From Bacteroidota bacterium (GTDB lineage Bacteria; Bacteroidota; Bacteroidia; AKYH767-A; OLB10): DNA of 64,000 bases. Positions 19,017 through 29,397 of the stretch are shown one piece after another. The stretch spans positions 124,001-188,000 of the forward strand of contig JADJOA010000014.1 in the NCBI GenBank assembly GCA_016714005.1, read 5' to 3'. Made by a program: the position numbers and the translations under genes. Position 1 is the stretch's first letter, and every line of letters begins with the position of its first letter. The notes below the pieces were generated by a model that saw only the letters and a program-made list of their open reading frames with translations, did no database searches and was not told the DNA's origin.

Positions 19017-20952
19017 TTACCCGGAAATTAAATGCACAAATCCGTGCTGATTTTTTATCTCCCCTTTATAGTTCTCATAATCTACAACCCAGAAATAAAC
19101 ACCATCGCTTGACTTTTTTCTGTGGCCTGTTCCATCCCAACCTTTGTTTCTGATGTCGGATGTTGTGTAAATTTTTTGCCCCCAACGGTTAAATAAATGC
19201 AGTGTTGCTTTTTTAATGCCCAGCATTTTTATAGGAACAAACGTGTTATTAAAGGCATCATCATTAGGCGTAAAAATATTGGGGAAAGTTAGCAACTCAC
19301 ATTCATCAACATTGATTGAAACGCGCCTTGTACAATTTTCAACTGAAATATCTACATAATAATTTCCTCCTGCTAACGCATTATATGTTGGTGCAACAGA
19401 ACCATCCTGCCACACATAGATTGCATTTAAAGTTGTGGCATCCAGCACAACAAAACTGTTTTCGCAAATAGTAGTGTCTTTAAGTTGGGGTGGAGAATTG
19501 ATGTTTACAGATTTTACTTGAACGGTATCGAATAAAGTATCTTGTGCGCAGTTGCCGGTTGTCATTAGTGAATAAAAACCTGTGTCGTTTACCGAAATAG
19601 TTGCCGTGGTTTCTCCTGTTGACCATAAATAATTTTCAAACACACTTGACGAGGTGTTTTGTAAAACCACAGCAGCGCCATTACAAATTACGGCATCGTT
19701 ATTTAATTGTAATTGCAGGGGAGTAAAATTATCACATAAAAAAGTGGTGGTATTTGTTTCATTTGTTTCGCTAACTGTTGCAGCGTTAACTGTAAATGTA
19801 AAGTTAGGTGTGTTTACTGTTTGCGGAAATTTGAAAACAGTATCGGTGCTGAATGTGATTGCGATATTTGTATCGCAGGATGATTGTAACTGCTGATTTA
19901 ACTTTGCAGTAAATAAAAAATGGGTGTTATTTAAATTACACTTCCCTGCAATAATAAGTTCTCCGTTTTTGCTCCAGCACACATCATCACCAAAATAATT
20001 ATTGTTAGCCGGTGGACTAACCAAATTATTGTTTACAACATTTAAATCTTTATCAAACTCCACTACCCCCGCATACGATTTGCCATTAACTGTTTTTTGA
20101 ATATGTTGTCAGAAAATTTCCGTTAGGTTTTTGGTGCAGCAAATTTGGATTGCCACTGATACTGGTAACTTTAATATTATTCGAAATTAAATTTCCCTGC
20201 TTATCCATTTTATAAAAATAAATCTGTTGGCTTGTGTTTGTTCGTCCATGATATACGTATCCATCACTCACTTCAACTGGAGTATAATAAAAATATGCCG
20301 GTGTACTATAATGACTTACCCATTGAAAATTTCCATTGGTATCTGTTTTAATAAAGGTTGAAGAGGTTCGCATAAGGTAGCCACCATCGCTTGTGTTTAA
20401 ACATCCGCCCCAAATTTGCCCAAGGTCAAATGCTTTGGTAAAAATTATATTGCCGTTTAAGTCGAGTTTGGTGAGCAGGTTATAATTAGGTCCAACGTTT
20501 TGAAAAGAGCAATTGCCATACATGATTAAATTCCCAGTAGCATCCTGTGTAATAGTGTATGGGAACATGTCATAATCATTGGCGCTATATGTTTTGCTCC
20601 ACACCACATTGCCCGATGCATTAATTTTTGTGAGTTGCATGGCATAATAGATTCCTAATGGGGAGCGAAGCAGCACCACATATCCGCCATCAGACAAAGA
20701 AGCAACATCGGCATAATTATAACTGCCTAAAGAAAGTGAAAGTTTTTTGCTCCATTCTACATTTCCGCAGTTCCCAATTTTATAAACTATGCTGCTGTCA
20801 AGCGCCATTATTACAAATCCATTATCGGTTTTTGATGGGACTATACGTACGCGCGTAGCGCTGCTGCTTTGTGTAATATGCTTTACATATTGCTCCTGTG
20901 CTAAAGAATGAAAAGAAAAAAGGAGCAGAACAACCAGTAATTTATTCATCAT
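19017..20952 (-). CDS. T9SS type B secreted protein with propeller-like N-terminus (frameshifted)
   Basis: About 645 residues. A signal peptide (MMNKLLVVLLLFSFHSLAQ) is followed by beta-propeller-like repeats with SDGGYVVL, SGNVVWSKTY and LNGNIIFTKAF blades. A PKD/Ig-like part follows (NYLWSTGETTATISVND, YVWQDGS). The gliding-motility-associated type B sorting domain (CHU_C) closes it: LLTFPNIFTPNDDAFNNTF, LHLFNRWGQKIY, SDGVYFWVVDYE. Type B cargo is usually released or bound by PorP/SprF-like partners. One frame break near 20090 separates 20086-20952 from 19017-20063. It starts 24 bases after the stop of the next T9SS gene upstream, so the two form an operon. Confidence 0.85.
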
Positions 20953-20976
20953 AACCCTAAGACTATGTCTTTTGAA

Positions 20977-22579
20977 TTATTGTTTTATAAACCTTTCAAT
21001 AATTTTTTTGCTGCCCGCATCAAACTCAATTGTGTAAACGCCCTGCGCAAGGTATTGTACATTTATTAGAGGTTGAAAATATTTTTGAGAAAAAGCAATT
21101 TGACCCTGCATGTTTTTTATAGAAATTGATTTGATGCTTTTTGCGAATTCTGTATTGGCAATTACCTTAATAAAATCGCTGGAAGGATTTGGAAAAAATT
21201 TTACTTCGTTTTGATGCAATTGATTTTGAACTGATACAAATGGAGAACTTAATTTACCAAAAACAGCTGCCTGGGCGCCTCCTGTATTTATATTAAATGG
21301 TCCGAATGTTCCGTTGCCCGAAATGCCCGATGCAAAATAACAATTGCCAATACTATCAGCATCCATCGTATATGTGGTTTCACAAGATGATGACGAAGCT
21401 CCCAGTTGCCATTGAGGAATGCCAGTACTATTAAAACACATGTAAGAAATTTCGGAAGCAGGGATGGCCCCGCTTCCAGTTGTTACACTATTACCCCAAT
21501 TAACGATTCCGCGTGTTAAGCCTGTTAAATAAACATTTCCTAATTGATCATCATCAATAAACACATTAGTTCCCGGAGTAAAGTCTCCCTGGATAGTTGG
21601 CGTTAACGGAATGGATACCCCCATAAAAATTACCTGTGCTGTCAACTTTTGTAAGAAACATACCATACACCCATTGCGGTCCATTAAATGTAATTGCTCC
21701 CCACGAAGTACTGTCAAGCAATGCGCATGATAAAAATGCGTTGCCGTCTTTATCAGCGGCCACAATTGGAAACTGAAAAGTAACATCATGTGCCAGTCGT
21801 ATCCATGATGTTTGCCCACTATTGTTAATGCGCGCTACAAACATCATATATGTTTCGGGAACAGTTACTGAAAAACTATTTACAGTTAATGTCCCTTGTG
21901 ATGTGCTTCCGCTTACATACAAATTATCTTCAGGGTCAAAACTTATTTGCCCAATTGTTCTTGCTTCGTTAATGGTATAGGTTTGAATATCGTTACCCGA
22001 AGAATCCACCTTCCTAATGTAAGAGTCTGATGCAAAATCCTGCACTGCATAATAGAGTTCATCCTGTGCGTTGATAGCAAGAGCAGCAACTACCTGACTG
22101 TTAAACTGCCCACCCGTTTTATTTTTTAAGTGAACAACATTTCCATTTACATCAAACTTGGCTATGTAAGTGTTGGTTGTAAAATTGATGCCTGTATTTG
22201 CTAATGCAAGAGCGCTGTTTGAAATTTTAAGGCTGTCCATAAATATGCCGCATACATATACATTGCCAGCATTGTCAGAAGCAATACGATTAATAGTTAC
22301 TTTTTTTCCAAGCCAAACACTCCATTGCACAACACCCGATGTATTGAAACAACGCAATACTTGTTTGCCTAAAACATCCTGACCATAAACCAAGCTGCTG
22401 CTATCTAACTGCGATGCAAAAACCAATCCCACATCCGAAACGCTAATGCTATGTTGCGGCAAAGACGGGTTCATGGTGTATTGAACAGGGTGGCTGTTTA
22501 CCCATTGAAAACTTTGCGCATACAATATTTTAGATGAGCAAATAGTTGTAATAAGAATTAGAAAGTAAATTTTTTTCAT
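20977..22579 (-). CDS. T9SS type A secreted protein with SBBP-like repeats (frameshifted)
   Basis: About 534 residues. A signal peptide (MKKIYFLILITTICSSKILYAQ) is followed by repeated beta-propeller blades of the SBBP/PQQ-like sort: DNAGNVYVCG, DVNGNVVHLKN, DPEDNLYVSG, DDQLGNVYLTGL, DSIGNCYFASG. A type A sorting domain ends it (FFPNPSSDFIKVIAN, QGVYTIEFDAGSKKIIERFIKQ). One frame change near 21620 joins 21566-22579 to 20977-21819. It is first gene of a two-gene operon with the type B protein downstream. Probably a surface or secreted binding protein; ligand unknown. Confidence 0.82.
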
Positions 22580-22765
22580 GCGACTTTTGTTTTAGTTAAA
22601 GTAAAAGTAAAAAAGTAAAACTACTGAAAGCTTTAAACTTTGTTGAAATGTTATTGGTAGAGAAAAAACAATCATTGAACGGGAATGATATAAAGGGTAA
22701 ATAATTTACTTTATGAAATAAGGAAAAATCGGATTTATAAAACCCGTTCCCCATTCATAAATTGT

Positions 22766-22773
22766 TATTTTCG
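22766..22773 (+). promoter_or_regulatory. -7-like promoter box for the DUF2723 gene
   Basis: TATTTTCG matches TAnnTTTG at seven of eight positions, 27 bases before ATG 22801. An in-frame TTG at 22762 overlaps this region, which argues against the longer start. Confidence 0.35.
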
Positions 22774-22800
22774 CACGCTTATATTGCATTAACCATTTGT

Positions 22801-25800
22801 ATGAATAATTATCGTTTTATTAACAATACCACGGGTTGGCTTACCTTTGCTATTGCTGCCTACACTTTTCTTTCTACCATTGAGCCTACGGGCAGCTTTT
22901 GGGATTGCGGGGAATTTATTGCCAGTGCCGATAAACTACAGGTTGGTCATCCACCCGGTGCGCCTTTGTTTCTAATGCTTTCCCGCTTGTTTATAATATT
23001 AGGTGGAGATAATCCAACAAGCGCAAGTATAATGGTAAACGTGCTATCCGCACTTGCCAGTGCTTTTGCCGTGCTGTTTACATTTTGGACGATTACTGCC
23101 ATTGCTAAAAAAATGGTAATTAAAACTGCCGATAGTTTTTCCACTTCTGAAATTATTGCTGTAATGGGCAGTGGTGTTGTTGGTGCACTTGCGTTTACCT
23201 TTAGCGATTCTTTTTGGTTTAGCGCTGTAGAAGGAGAGGTTTACGCTACTTCGCAATTTTTTACGTGCATTGTTGTATGGGCAATTTTTAAATGGGAAAC
23301 TGTTGCCAACGAAAAACATTCTATCAGATGGATAATTCTTATTGCCTATCTCATGGGATTATCAATAGGCGTACACTTACTTAACTTGCTTTGTATTCCG
23401 GCACTTGCATTTGTTTATTATTTTAAAAAATATCCATTTAGCTGGGTGGGTGTTTTAAAAACATTTGGCGTTTCTGTAGCCATACTTGCCATTGTACAGT
23501 ATGGCATTATAGCATGGTTTGTAAACGTAGGTGCTTATTTCGATTTATGGTTCAACCAATCGGGCATGAGTATTTGGACAGGCTTCTCTGCATTTGCTAT
23601 AGTGGTAATTGCTGCTCTTATATACGGCATCTACGTTACGCAAAAGAAACAAAAAGCCATGTGGAATACTGTTCTTCTTTCACTTGCATTTTTATTGCTT
23701 GGCTATACATCATATGCTCAAATAGTTGTTCGTTCTCTTGCAAATCCTCCAATGGACGAAAACAATCCCGAAAATGCTTTTGCTTTATTAAGCTACCTTA
23801 ACCGCGAACAATATGGCGATAGACCGCTTGGTTACGGACAATATTACGATGCAAAGGTTGTTGACCAGGAAGAAGGAGCTATGAGCTATGCAGCGCTTAA
23901 CGGTAAGTACATACCTACCGGTGCCAAAGTAAAACCCGTTTACGACCCAGCACGCAGCACAATTTTTCCTCGCATGCACAGCCGCGAAGCAAATCACATT
24001 ACAGCTTATAAAGAATGGGCCGGCATTAAAGGTGAGCAAAAACCTGACTTTGGCAATAACATGAAATTCTTTTTCAGCTATCAGCTTAACCACATGTTTT
24101 GGCGCTACTTCCTTTGGAATTTTGCCGGACGACAAAATGATATGCAGGGGCATGGTGGCATTTTAAAAGGAAACTGGATGAGCGGCATTCCCTTTATTGA
24201 TTCAATTTTTCTGGGTCCGCAAGATCATCTTGCCAAAAGCATGGAATCAAACAAAGCGCGCAACAAGTTTTATTTCCTGCCACTCATATTAGGTATAATT
24301 GGCTTGGTTTATAGTTTTAAGCGAAGCTCAAATGATGCAACAATAATTGCCATGCTTTTTTTCTTTACCGGTTTGGCTATTGTTATTTATCTGAACCAAA
24401 CTCCTTACCAGCCTCGCGAACGTGATTATGCTTATGCGGGCGCTGTGTATTCTTTCTGTTTATGGATTGGTTTAGGAGTGGCAGCACTTATTGATGCCCT
24501 TAAAAATAAACTACCTTCAACAATTGCTGCCGGTGTGGTTACTGTGTTGTGCCTTGTGGCTGTGCCCGGTATTATGGCTAAAGAAGGTTGGGATGATCAT
24601 GATCGTTCACATCGTTTTACCTCACGAGATTTTGCTTACAACTATCTTAATTCATGCGCCCCCAATGCCATCATTTTTACTAATGGTGATAATGATACTT
24701 TTCCACTTTGGTATATACAAGATGTAGAAGGAGTGCGTACAGATGTCCGCGTAGTAAACCTAAGCCTTAGTAATACTGATTGGTATATAGACCAGATAAG
24801 ACGCAAAGCATACACCAGCGATGCGCTTCCACTCAGTATGAAAAGTGAGCAGTACGTACAAGGTACACGTGATTATGTACCTTTCTACGACCGAGGCTTG
24901 CAAGGTTCGCAAGATTTAAAACAGGTTATTGATTTTGTATTGAGCGATAACCCTGATGCAAAAGTGAGCAGCGAAAGTGGAGAGCAGTTTAATTACCTGC
25001 CCACAAAAAAATTCAGGATACCAATAGATAAAGCAGCAGTGCTACGTAATGGTGTAGTAGCAGCAAAAGATTCGGCACGTATTGTCGATTTCATTGAATT
25101 TGAAATTGACAAGAGCTACATACTTAAGGCTGATTTAATGATTTTAGACATACTCGCTCACAACAACTGGACACGTCCGGTATATTTTGCCGTTACAGTA
25201 GGTAATGATAGCTACCTCAACCTCGAAAATTATTTTCAGTTAGAAGGCCTTGCTTATCGTTTTGTTCCAATAAAAAACACACAACAGGAAACAGACGGGC
25301 AAACAGGACGTGTACAAACAAGTGTTATGTACAACAACATGATGAATAAATTTATGTGGGGCAACATGAAAGATGAAAGGGTTTACTTAGATCAGAACAA
25401 CCTGAATATGACTATGAACCTGCGTAACAATTTTGGAAGACTTGCGGAAGCATTGCAGGAAGAAGGAGAAATTGACTCATCGCTTAAAGTGCTTGACAGA
25501 TGCAATGAAGTAATGCCTGATAAAACAGTGCCTTATAACGTAATGATGCTACGAATTGGTGAATTATATTACCGTTCCGCAATGGATAATAAAAACCCGT
25601 TTGATACACTTTCTATCAGCAGCAGCGATGTTGAGTTGAAGCAAACAGATAAGCAGGCATCTATTGATAAAGGTAACGCTATTGTAAAACGATTGGCCGA
25701 TATTTACGAAGATGATTTAAACTATTATTTTTCGTTACGTGGCACACCACACTTTAAATCGGTTGACAGGGAAATGAACCAGGCTATGGCAATATACCAG

Positions 25801-25899
25801 GAGTTGGTTCGTTTATCAAAACTCACCAATCAAACTGCAATAACTGCTGATCTTGAAAAGAGGTTTAAAAAATTAGAAGAGCGTTATACCATCAATTAA
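22801..25899 (+). CDS. DUF2723 GT-C-like membrane protein (TMEM260-related)
   Basis: 1,032 residues from ATG 22801. The N-terminal half has about ten helices with the DUF2723 signature ISTIEP-like TIEPTGSFWDCGEFIASA, then LQVGHPPGAPLFLMLSRLF. The Asp/Glu in WDCGEF occupies the place of the first-loop acidic residue of GT-C enzymes. The C-terminal ~400 residues are soluble, with a FTNGDNDTFPLWYIQDVEGVR-type motif and TPR-like helices. Human TMEM260, of the same family, is a protein O-mannosyltransferase. Bacteroidota members are largely uncharacterised; surface-protein glycosylation is a reasonable inference. The frame is intact. A PstS-like gene follows 54 bases later on the same strand. Confidence 0.85.
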   Translation: MNNYRFINNTTGWLTFAIAAYTFLSTIEPTGSFWDCGEFIASADKLQVGHPPGAPLFLMLSRLFIILGGDNPTSASIMVNVLSALASAFAVLFTFWTITAIAKKMVIKTADSFSTSEIIAVMGSGVVGALAFTFSDSFWFSAVEGEVYATSQFFTCIVVWAIFKWETVANEKHSIRWIILIAYLMGLSIGVHLLNLLCIPALAFVYYFKKYPFSWVGVLKTFGVSVAILAIVQYGIIAWFVNVGAYFDLWFNQSGMSIWTGFSAFAIVVIAALIYGIYVTQKKQKAMWNTVLLSLAFLLLGYTSYAQIVVRSLANPPMDENNPENAFALLSYLNREQYGDRPLGYGQYYDAKVVDQEEGAMSYAALNGKYIPTGAKVKPVYDPARSTIFPRMHSREANHITAYKEWAGIKGEQKPDFGNNMKFFFSYQLNHMFWRYFLWNFAGRQNDMQGHGGILKGNWMSGIPFIDSIFLGPQDHLAKSMESNKARNKFYFLPLILGIIGLVYSFKRSSNDATIIAMLFFFTGLAIVIYLNQTPYQPRERDYAYAGAVYSFCLWIGLGVAALIDALKNKLPSTIAAGVVTVLCLVAVPGIMAKEGWDDHDRSHRFTSRDFAYNYLNSCAPNAIIFTNGDNDTFPLWYIQDVEGVRTDVRVVNLSLSNTDWYIDQIRRKAYTSDALPLSMKSEQYVQGTRDYVPFYDRGLQGSQDLKQVIDFVLSDNPDAKVSSESGEQFNYLPTKKFRIPIDKAAVLRNGVVAAKDSARIVDFIEFEIDKSYILKADLMILDILAHNNWTRPVYFAVTVGNDSYLNLENYFQLEGLAYRFVPIKNTQQETDGQTGRVQTSVMYNNMMNKFMWGNMKDERVYLDQNNLNMTMNLRNNFGRLAEALQEEGEIDSSLKVLDRCNEVMPDKTVPYNVMMLRIGELYYRSAMDNKNPFDTLSISSSDVELKQTDKQASIDKGNAIVKRLADIYEDDLNYYFSLRGTPHFKSVDREMNQAMAIYQELVRLSKLTNQTAITADLEKRFKKLEERYTIN

Positions 25900-25953
25900 T
25901 AGCTAAATTTAAATGGTTGTGGAATATTGCATTTCAAACCACCTCATATAAAC

Positions 25954-26889
25954 ATGCAAAAATCTTTAGGCTGCTTATTTGCTTCTTTATTTATTATACT
26001 CTCTTTTTCGTGCAATGATGTTGAGAAGAAAGTTTTATCAACCCCTACAAGCGGTGAAACCAACATTGCTGTTGACGAGAGTTTTGAACCTTTGTTGAGC
26101 CAGACGGTTGATACCTTTCAATCGTTATACACACAAGCAAAAGTTAAGGCCGTTTACAAACCGGAGGCTGATGTGATTAAGGATTTTATGAATGACAGCG
26201 TGGATGTAATTGTTACCTGTAAAGAACTAAGTGATGAACAAATGGATTACATCACTAAAAAAAATATCTCATACAAGAAAACACAAATTGCTTATGATGC
26301 TGTTGCCATAATAGTCAACAACAGCAACCCCGATTCTTTATTGAAGCTATCTCAAATTAAAAACATTTTAAAAGGAACTTATACCAAATGGAATCAGTTA
26401 TCAGAGAAAAATACGGTAGGTGATATTGCGTTTGTGTTTGATAATGCAGCATCATCTAACACACGTTTTTTGAAGGAGAAGTTTTTGGCTGGAAAAGATT
26501 TTTCCAAAAACTGTTTTGCCGTTAAATCAAATAAGGAGGTTGTAGACTACGTTGAAAAAACAAATAATGCCATAGGCGTAATTGCCGTTAACTGGATAAG
26601 TGATGGAGATGCAGCTGATGCCAATGGTTTTTTAAAAAGAATTCGTGTAGCCGATATTCAGGATGATATTACGTCTCAAGATTTGAATTACTACGGACCA
26701 TATCAGGCGTATATATCCTTAAAAAATTATCCGCTGGTGCGTGAAGTATGGGTGATGAACCGTGAGGGCAGGGCAGGGCTTGGCACCGGCTTTGCATCGT
26801 TTGTTGCCGGAGACCAGGGACAACGCATAGTTCGGTTAGCCGGCTTACTTCCTGCAACCATGCCAATTAGAATTGTAAATATGAAATAA
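25954..26889 (+). CDS. PstS-like substrate-binding lipoprotein
   Basis: 311 residues. A lipoprotein signal with lipobox LSFSC (Cys20) indicates membrane anchoring. The PBP-like domain runs through DESFEPLLSQTVDTF, VDVIVTCKELS, VAIIVNNSNPDSLL, QIKNILKGTYTKWNQL and NAIGVIAVNW, then ends in VWVMNREGRAGLGTGFASF. These match phosphate ABC transporter binding proteins. No pst permease or ATPase is nearby. In other Bacteroidota such stand-alone PstS-like genes lie beside TonB/ExbBD and a TPR gene; here only the TPR gene follows. ATG 25954 is chosen because it gives a proper lipoprotein signal; the open frame upstream reaches a TTG at 25927. Confidence 0.82.
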   Translation: MQKSLGCLFASLFIILSFSCNDVEKKVLSTPTSGETNIAVDESFEPLLSQTVDTFQSLYTQAKVKAVYKPEADVIKDFMNDSVDVIVTCKELSDEQMDYITKKNISYKKTQIAYDAVAIIVNNSNPDSLLKLSQIKNILKGTYTKWNQLSEKNTVGDIAFVFDNAASSNTRFLKEKFLAGKDFSKNCFAVKSNKEVVDYVEKTNNAIGVIAVNWISDGDAADANGFLKRIRVADIQDDITSQDLNYYGPYQAYISLKNYPLVREVWVMNREGRAGLGTGFASFVAGDQGQRIVRLAGLLPATMPIRIVNMK

Positions 26890-26959
26890 ATAAAAAGCCA
26901 CTAATGTCGGAGCCACTCTCAAATTACTTAATACCTTAATTCCACAATTACCAAATACA

Positions 26960-28588
26960 ATGTTTATCAAATTAAAAGTATTCACCGCAGCAATATGTTT
27001 AACTGCAATTGCCTCACATGCACAAACATTAAAAGACGCCATACGCTTAACAGACAATGAGCAATACGATGTTGCTGATGGAATGTATAAGCAACTGATA
27101 CAAAAAGAACCTGCAAATGCAAACAATTGGTTTTACCTTGGCGAAAACTATTGGAATGGGGAAAATCAGGACTCGGCAAAAATCTGCTACGAAAAAGGAT
27201 TGCAGGTAGATGCAGCCAACCCATTAAACTCAGTGGGCGTGGGCAAAGCATTGCTCGAAACAGGGCAGGGCATAGAAGCACGTAAAAATTTTGACAAAGC
27301 ACTTGCAGCAAGCGGAGGTAAAACAACTACAGTGCAAGCCGAAGTTGCTAAAGCTTACATCAGAAGCAAGTTTAAAGATTTGAATTATGCCTCTACATTG
27401 CTTAACAATGCCATTTCAGTTGAACCTAAAAATGCGGAATTATATATCTTACTTGGTGATGTTTACACAGAAAAAAATGACGGCACCAATGCTGCAATTA
27501 ATTACAACAAGGCTTTAGAACTGGATAAAAACTCTGTAAAAGCTATTGTGCGCAAAGGAGTATTATACAAGCGCTCTACAAACTTTGAGGGCGCTGCTGC
27601 CGAATTTATAAATGCAATTTCTGTTGATGCCAACTTTGCACCTGCACACCGCGAACTTGCCGAAACATATTTTAAGCAACGCAAGTTTGAAGATGCAAAA
27701 GCTGAGTACAGAAAGTTTTTGGAGCTTTCTAAAAACAACACAAAGGCGCGCTTGCGTTATGCCTCGTTTTTGTTTTTAAGCGAAGATTATGCCGCAGTAT
27801 TAACAGAGCTAAACCAAATTGGAAAAGTTGATAGCAGCAATGTAAACATGATGCGCATGTTTGCCTATACCTATCACGAAATGAAAGATTCAGTAAAAGC
27901 AACGCAAACCATTAATAAGGTGTTTGAGAAAGTGGCTGAAGAAAAACGTACTGTGCTTGATAATGAATACAAAGGAAAAATAGAGTCCAAGAATGGAAAC
28001 GATTCTCTTGGTGTTACCTACTTATGGAAGGCTTATGAAGTAGACTCAACTAAAACAGATTTGTTAATAGACATAGGTAACACGTATATGAAAATGAAAA
28101 AGTATGCTGATGCAGAGAGAGCATTCTCAAAAAGAGTTGAAAACGGAAAAGGAATTAAGTCGGCAGATTATTTCAGCTTAGGACGTGCGGCATTTTTCAG
28201 TAAAAATTATATACTTGCTGATAGTGCTTATGCTAAAGTTACAGAGCTGCAAACCACCTGGCCCAACGGATTTTTATGGCGTGCAAAAACCAATACTATG
28301 ATAGATTCAACATCAACACAGGGATTGGCAAAACCATACTACGAAAAATTTATTGAACTTGCACAAGCAGATTCGGCAAACCTTTCACGATATAAAACAG
28401 GACTCATAGAAGCTTACCGATATCTTGCTGTTTACAATTATAAAGTTGCTAAGAGCACTGATGAGAGCAAATCTTTTTACAAAAAAATACTTGAGTTAGA
28501 TCCTGCCGATAAAAATGCACAGGATGCCATGAGAATTTTTAATGCTCCACCCACTCCTCCAAACCCTCCTTCCACCCCAAAGAAATAA
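26960..28588 (+). CDS. Exported tetratricopeptide-repeat protein
   Basis: 542 residues. A signal peptide (MFIKLKVFTAAICLTAIASHAQ) is followed by ten or more TPR units across residues ~25-520. Examples are NNWFYLGENYWNGENQDSA, AELYILLGDVYTEKND and APAHRELAETYFKQRKFEDA. The C-terminus is Pro-rich (PPTPPNPPSTPKK). TPR arrays are protein-binding scaffolds; the partner is unknown. Placement 70 bases after the PstS-like lipoprotein suggests a common operon. The frame is intact. A very strong terminator follows. Confidence 0.85.
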   Translation: MFIKLKVFTAAICLTAIASHAQTLKDAIRLTDNEQYDVADGMYKQLIQKEPANANNWFYLGENYWNGENQDSAKICYEKGLQVDAANPLNSVGVGKALLETGQGIEARKNFDKALAASGGKTTTVQAEVAKAYIRSKFKDLNYASTLLNNAISVEPKNAELYILLGDVYTEKNDGTNAAINYNKALELDKNSVKAIVRKGVLYKRSTNFEGAAAEFINAISVDANFAPAHRELAETYFKQRKFEDAKAEYRKFLELSKNNTKARLRYASFLFLSEDYAAVLTELNQIGKVDSSNVNMMRMFAYTYHEMKDSVKATQTINKVFEKVAEEKRTVLDNEYKGKIESKNGNDSLGVTYLWKAYEVDSTKTDLLIDIGNTYMKMKKYADAERAFSKRVENGKGIKSADYFSLGRAAFFSKNYILADSAYAKVTELQTTWPNGFLWRAKTNTMIDSTSTQGLAKPYYEKFIELAQADSANLSRYKTGLIEAYRYLAVYNYKVAKSTDESKSFYKKILELDPADKNAQDAMRIFNAPPTPPNPPSTPKK

Positions 28589-28608
28589 AAGGAGAGTTAA
28601 ATAAAATT

Positions 28609-28643
28609 AAAAGGGCTGCTTCAATTTTTGAAGCAGCCCTTTT
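28609..28643. terminator. Strong bidirectional terminator after the TPR gene
   Basis: A 16-bp perfect stem (AAAAGGGCTGCTTCAA, 28609-28624; complement 28628-28643) with a TTT loop and terminal A/T runs. It can serve both the TPR gene and the converging DUF937 gene. Confidence 0.88.
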
Positions 28644-28701
28644 GCAAAATGAGTTAGAAAAACTATTGAAGTGGCAAGTGGTTATTTGGAAAAAATATTC
28701 A

Positions 28702-29250
28702 TCAAATTTGACAAACCCCTGTTGCAGAAGGCTGGTTTTGTTTTTTATCGCCACCTAAAACATTGCCAAGCACGCTTGCCAATCCTCCTCCGGAAGAATT
28801 TCCTCCCCCATTACCGAACCAAGTATGCTACCTATGTCCATGCCTTGTGTTTTGCCCCCCGCTTAAATGACTGAAAATACTGTTGAGGTCAAAACTATTA
28901 TCGTTTGCATTGTTGGTTTTTGAAACCAACTTACTTAATACAATAGGAATAAGAGAAGCCACAATACTTGAAGCAGCACCCTTGTTTAACCCGAATTTTT
29001 CCATTAATCCTCCTTCAACCTGATTAGAAATAGCATTGGTTACGGGATTATTATTTACATCTGTTTTACCACCAAGCATTTGAAGCACATCACTCACGTT
29101 GCCACCGGCAAGCTGCGATTTAAGCCCGTTTATAATACCATCAGTTGCAAACGAAATAGCTTCGTCATTTTTTTCGTTGGGTATTGCAGGATTGTTGATG
29201 ATAGCATCGCCTGCATTTTCTTTTACAAGATTTAATAATTGGTCTAACAT
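28702..29250 (-). CDS. DUF937 family protein (frameshifted in this sequence)
   Basis: About 182 residues when read through. Starts MLDQLLNLVKENAGDAI and has the DUF937 pattern of amphipathic helices with VSDVLQMLGG and AASSIVASLIPIVLSKLVSK. The C-terminus is Gly-rich (DIGSILGSVMG, GGGLASVLGNVLGG). Two frame changes near 28855 and 28805, both in G/C runs, close the first frame at 28828; read through, it stops at 28702. The family's role is unknown. The promoter lies in the gap shared with the response regulator at 29398. Confidence 0.7.
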
Positions 29251-29346
29251 GATGTTTGATTTTAAGTTGTTATTTATCGCATAAAAGTATAATTAAAACA
29301 GTGCCGCAGGAAAAATATTTTGCAGAATTAATTCGATGATTATATA

Positions 29347-29362
29347 CTACCCAATTGTGTAG
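29347..29362. promoter_or_regulatory. Dyad element in the response-regulator promoter
   Basis: CTACCCAATTGTGTAG: CTAC/GTAG arms around a 8-base centre. It lies 18 bases upstream of the regulator's -7 box, over the -33 region. It matches 13 of 16 bases of the dyad in front of the partner kinase (32256-32271). Confidence 0.5.
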
Positions 29363-29380
29363 TTTAAATTTAATTACGGT

Positions 29381-29388
29381 TATATTTG
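29381..29388 (+). promoter_or_regulatory. -7 promoter box of the response regulator
   Basis: TATATTTG is a perfect TAnnTTTG match, 9 bases before ATG 29398. The implied mRNA is nearly leaderless. Confidence 0.5.
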
Positions 29389-29397
29389 TTTTGCATT

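Noticed and set aside
22762..22800. Longer TTG start for the DUF2723 protein
   Set aside because: The TTG abuts the -7 promoter box and adds residues with no family match; ATG 22801 begins the conserved part.
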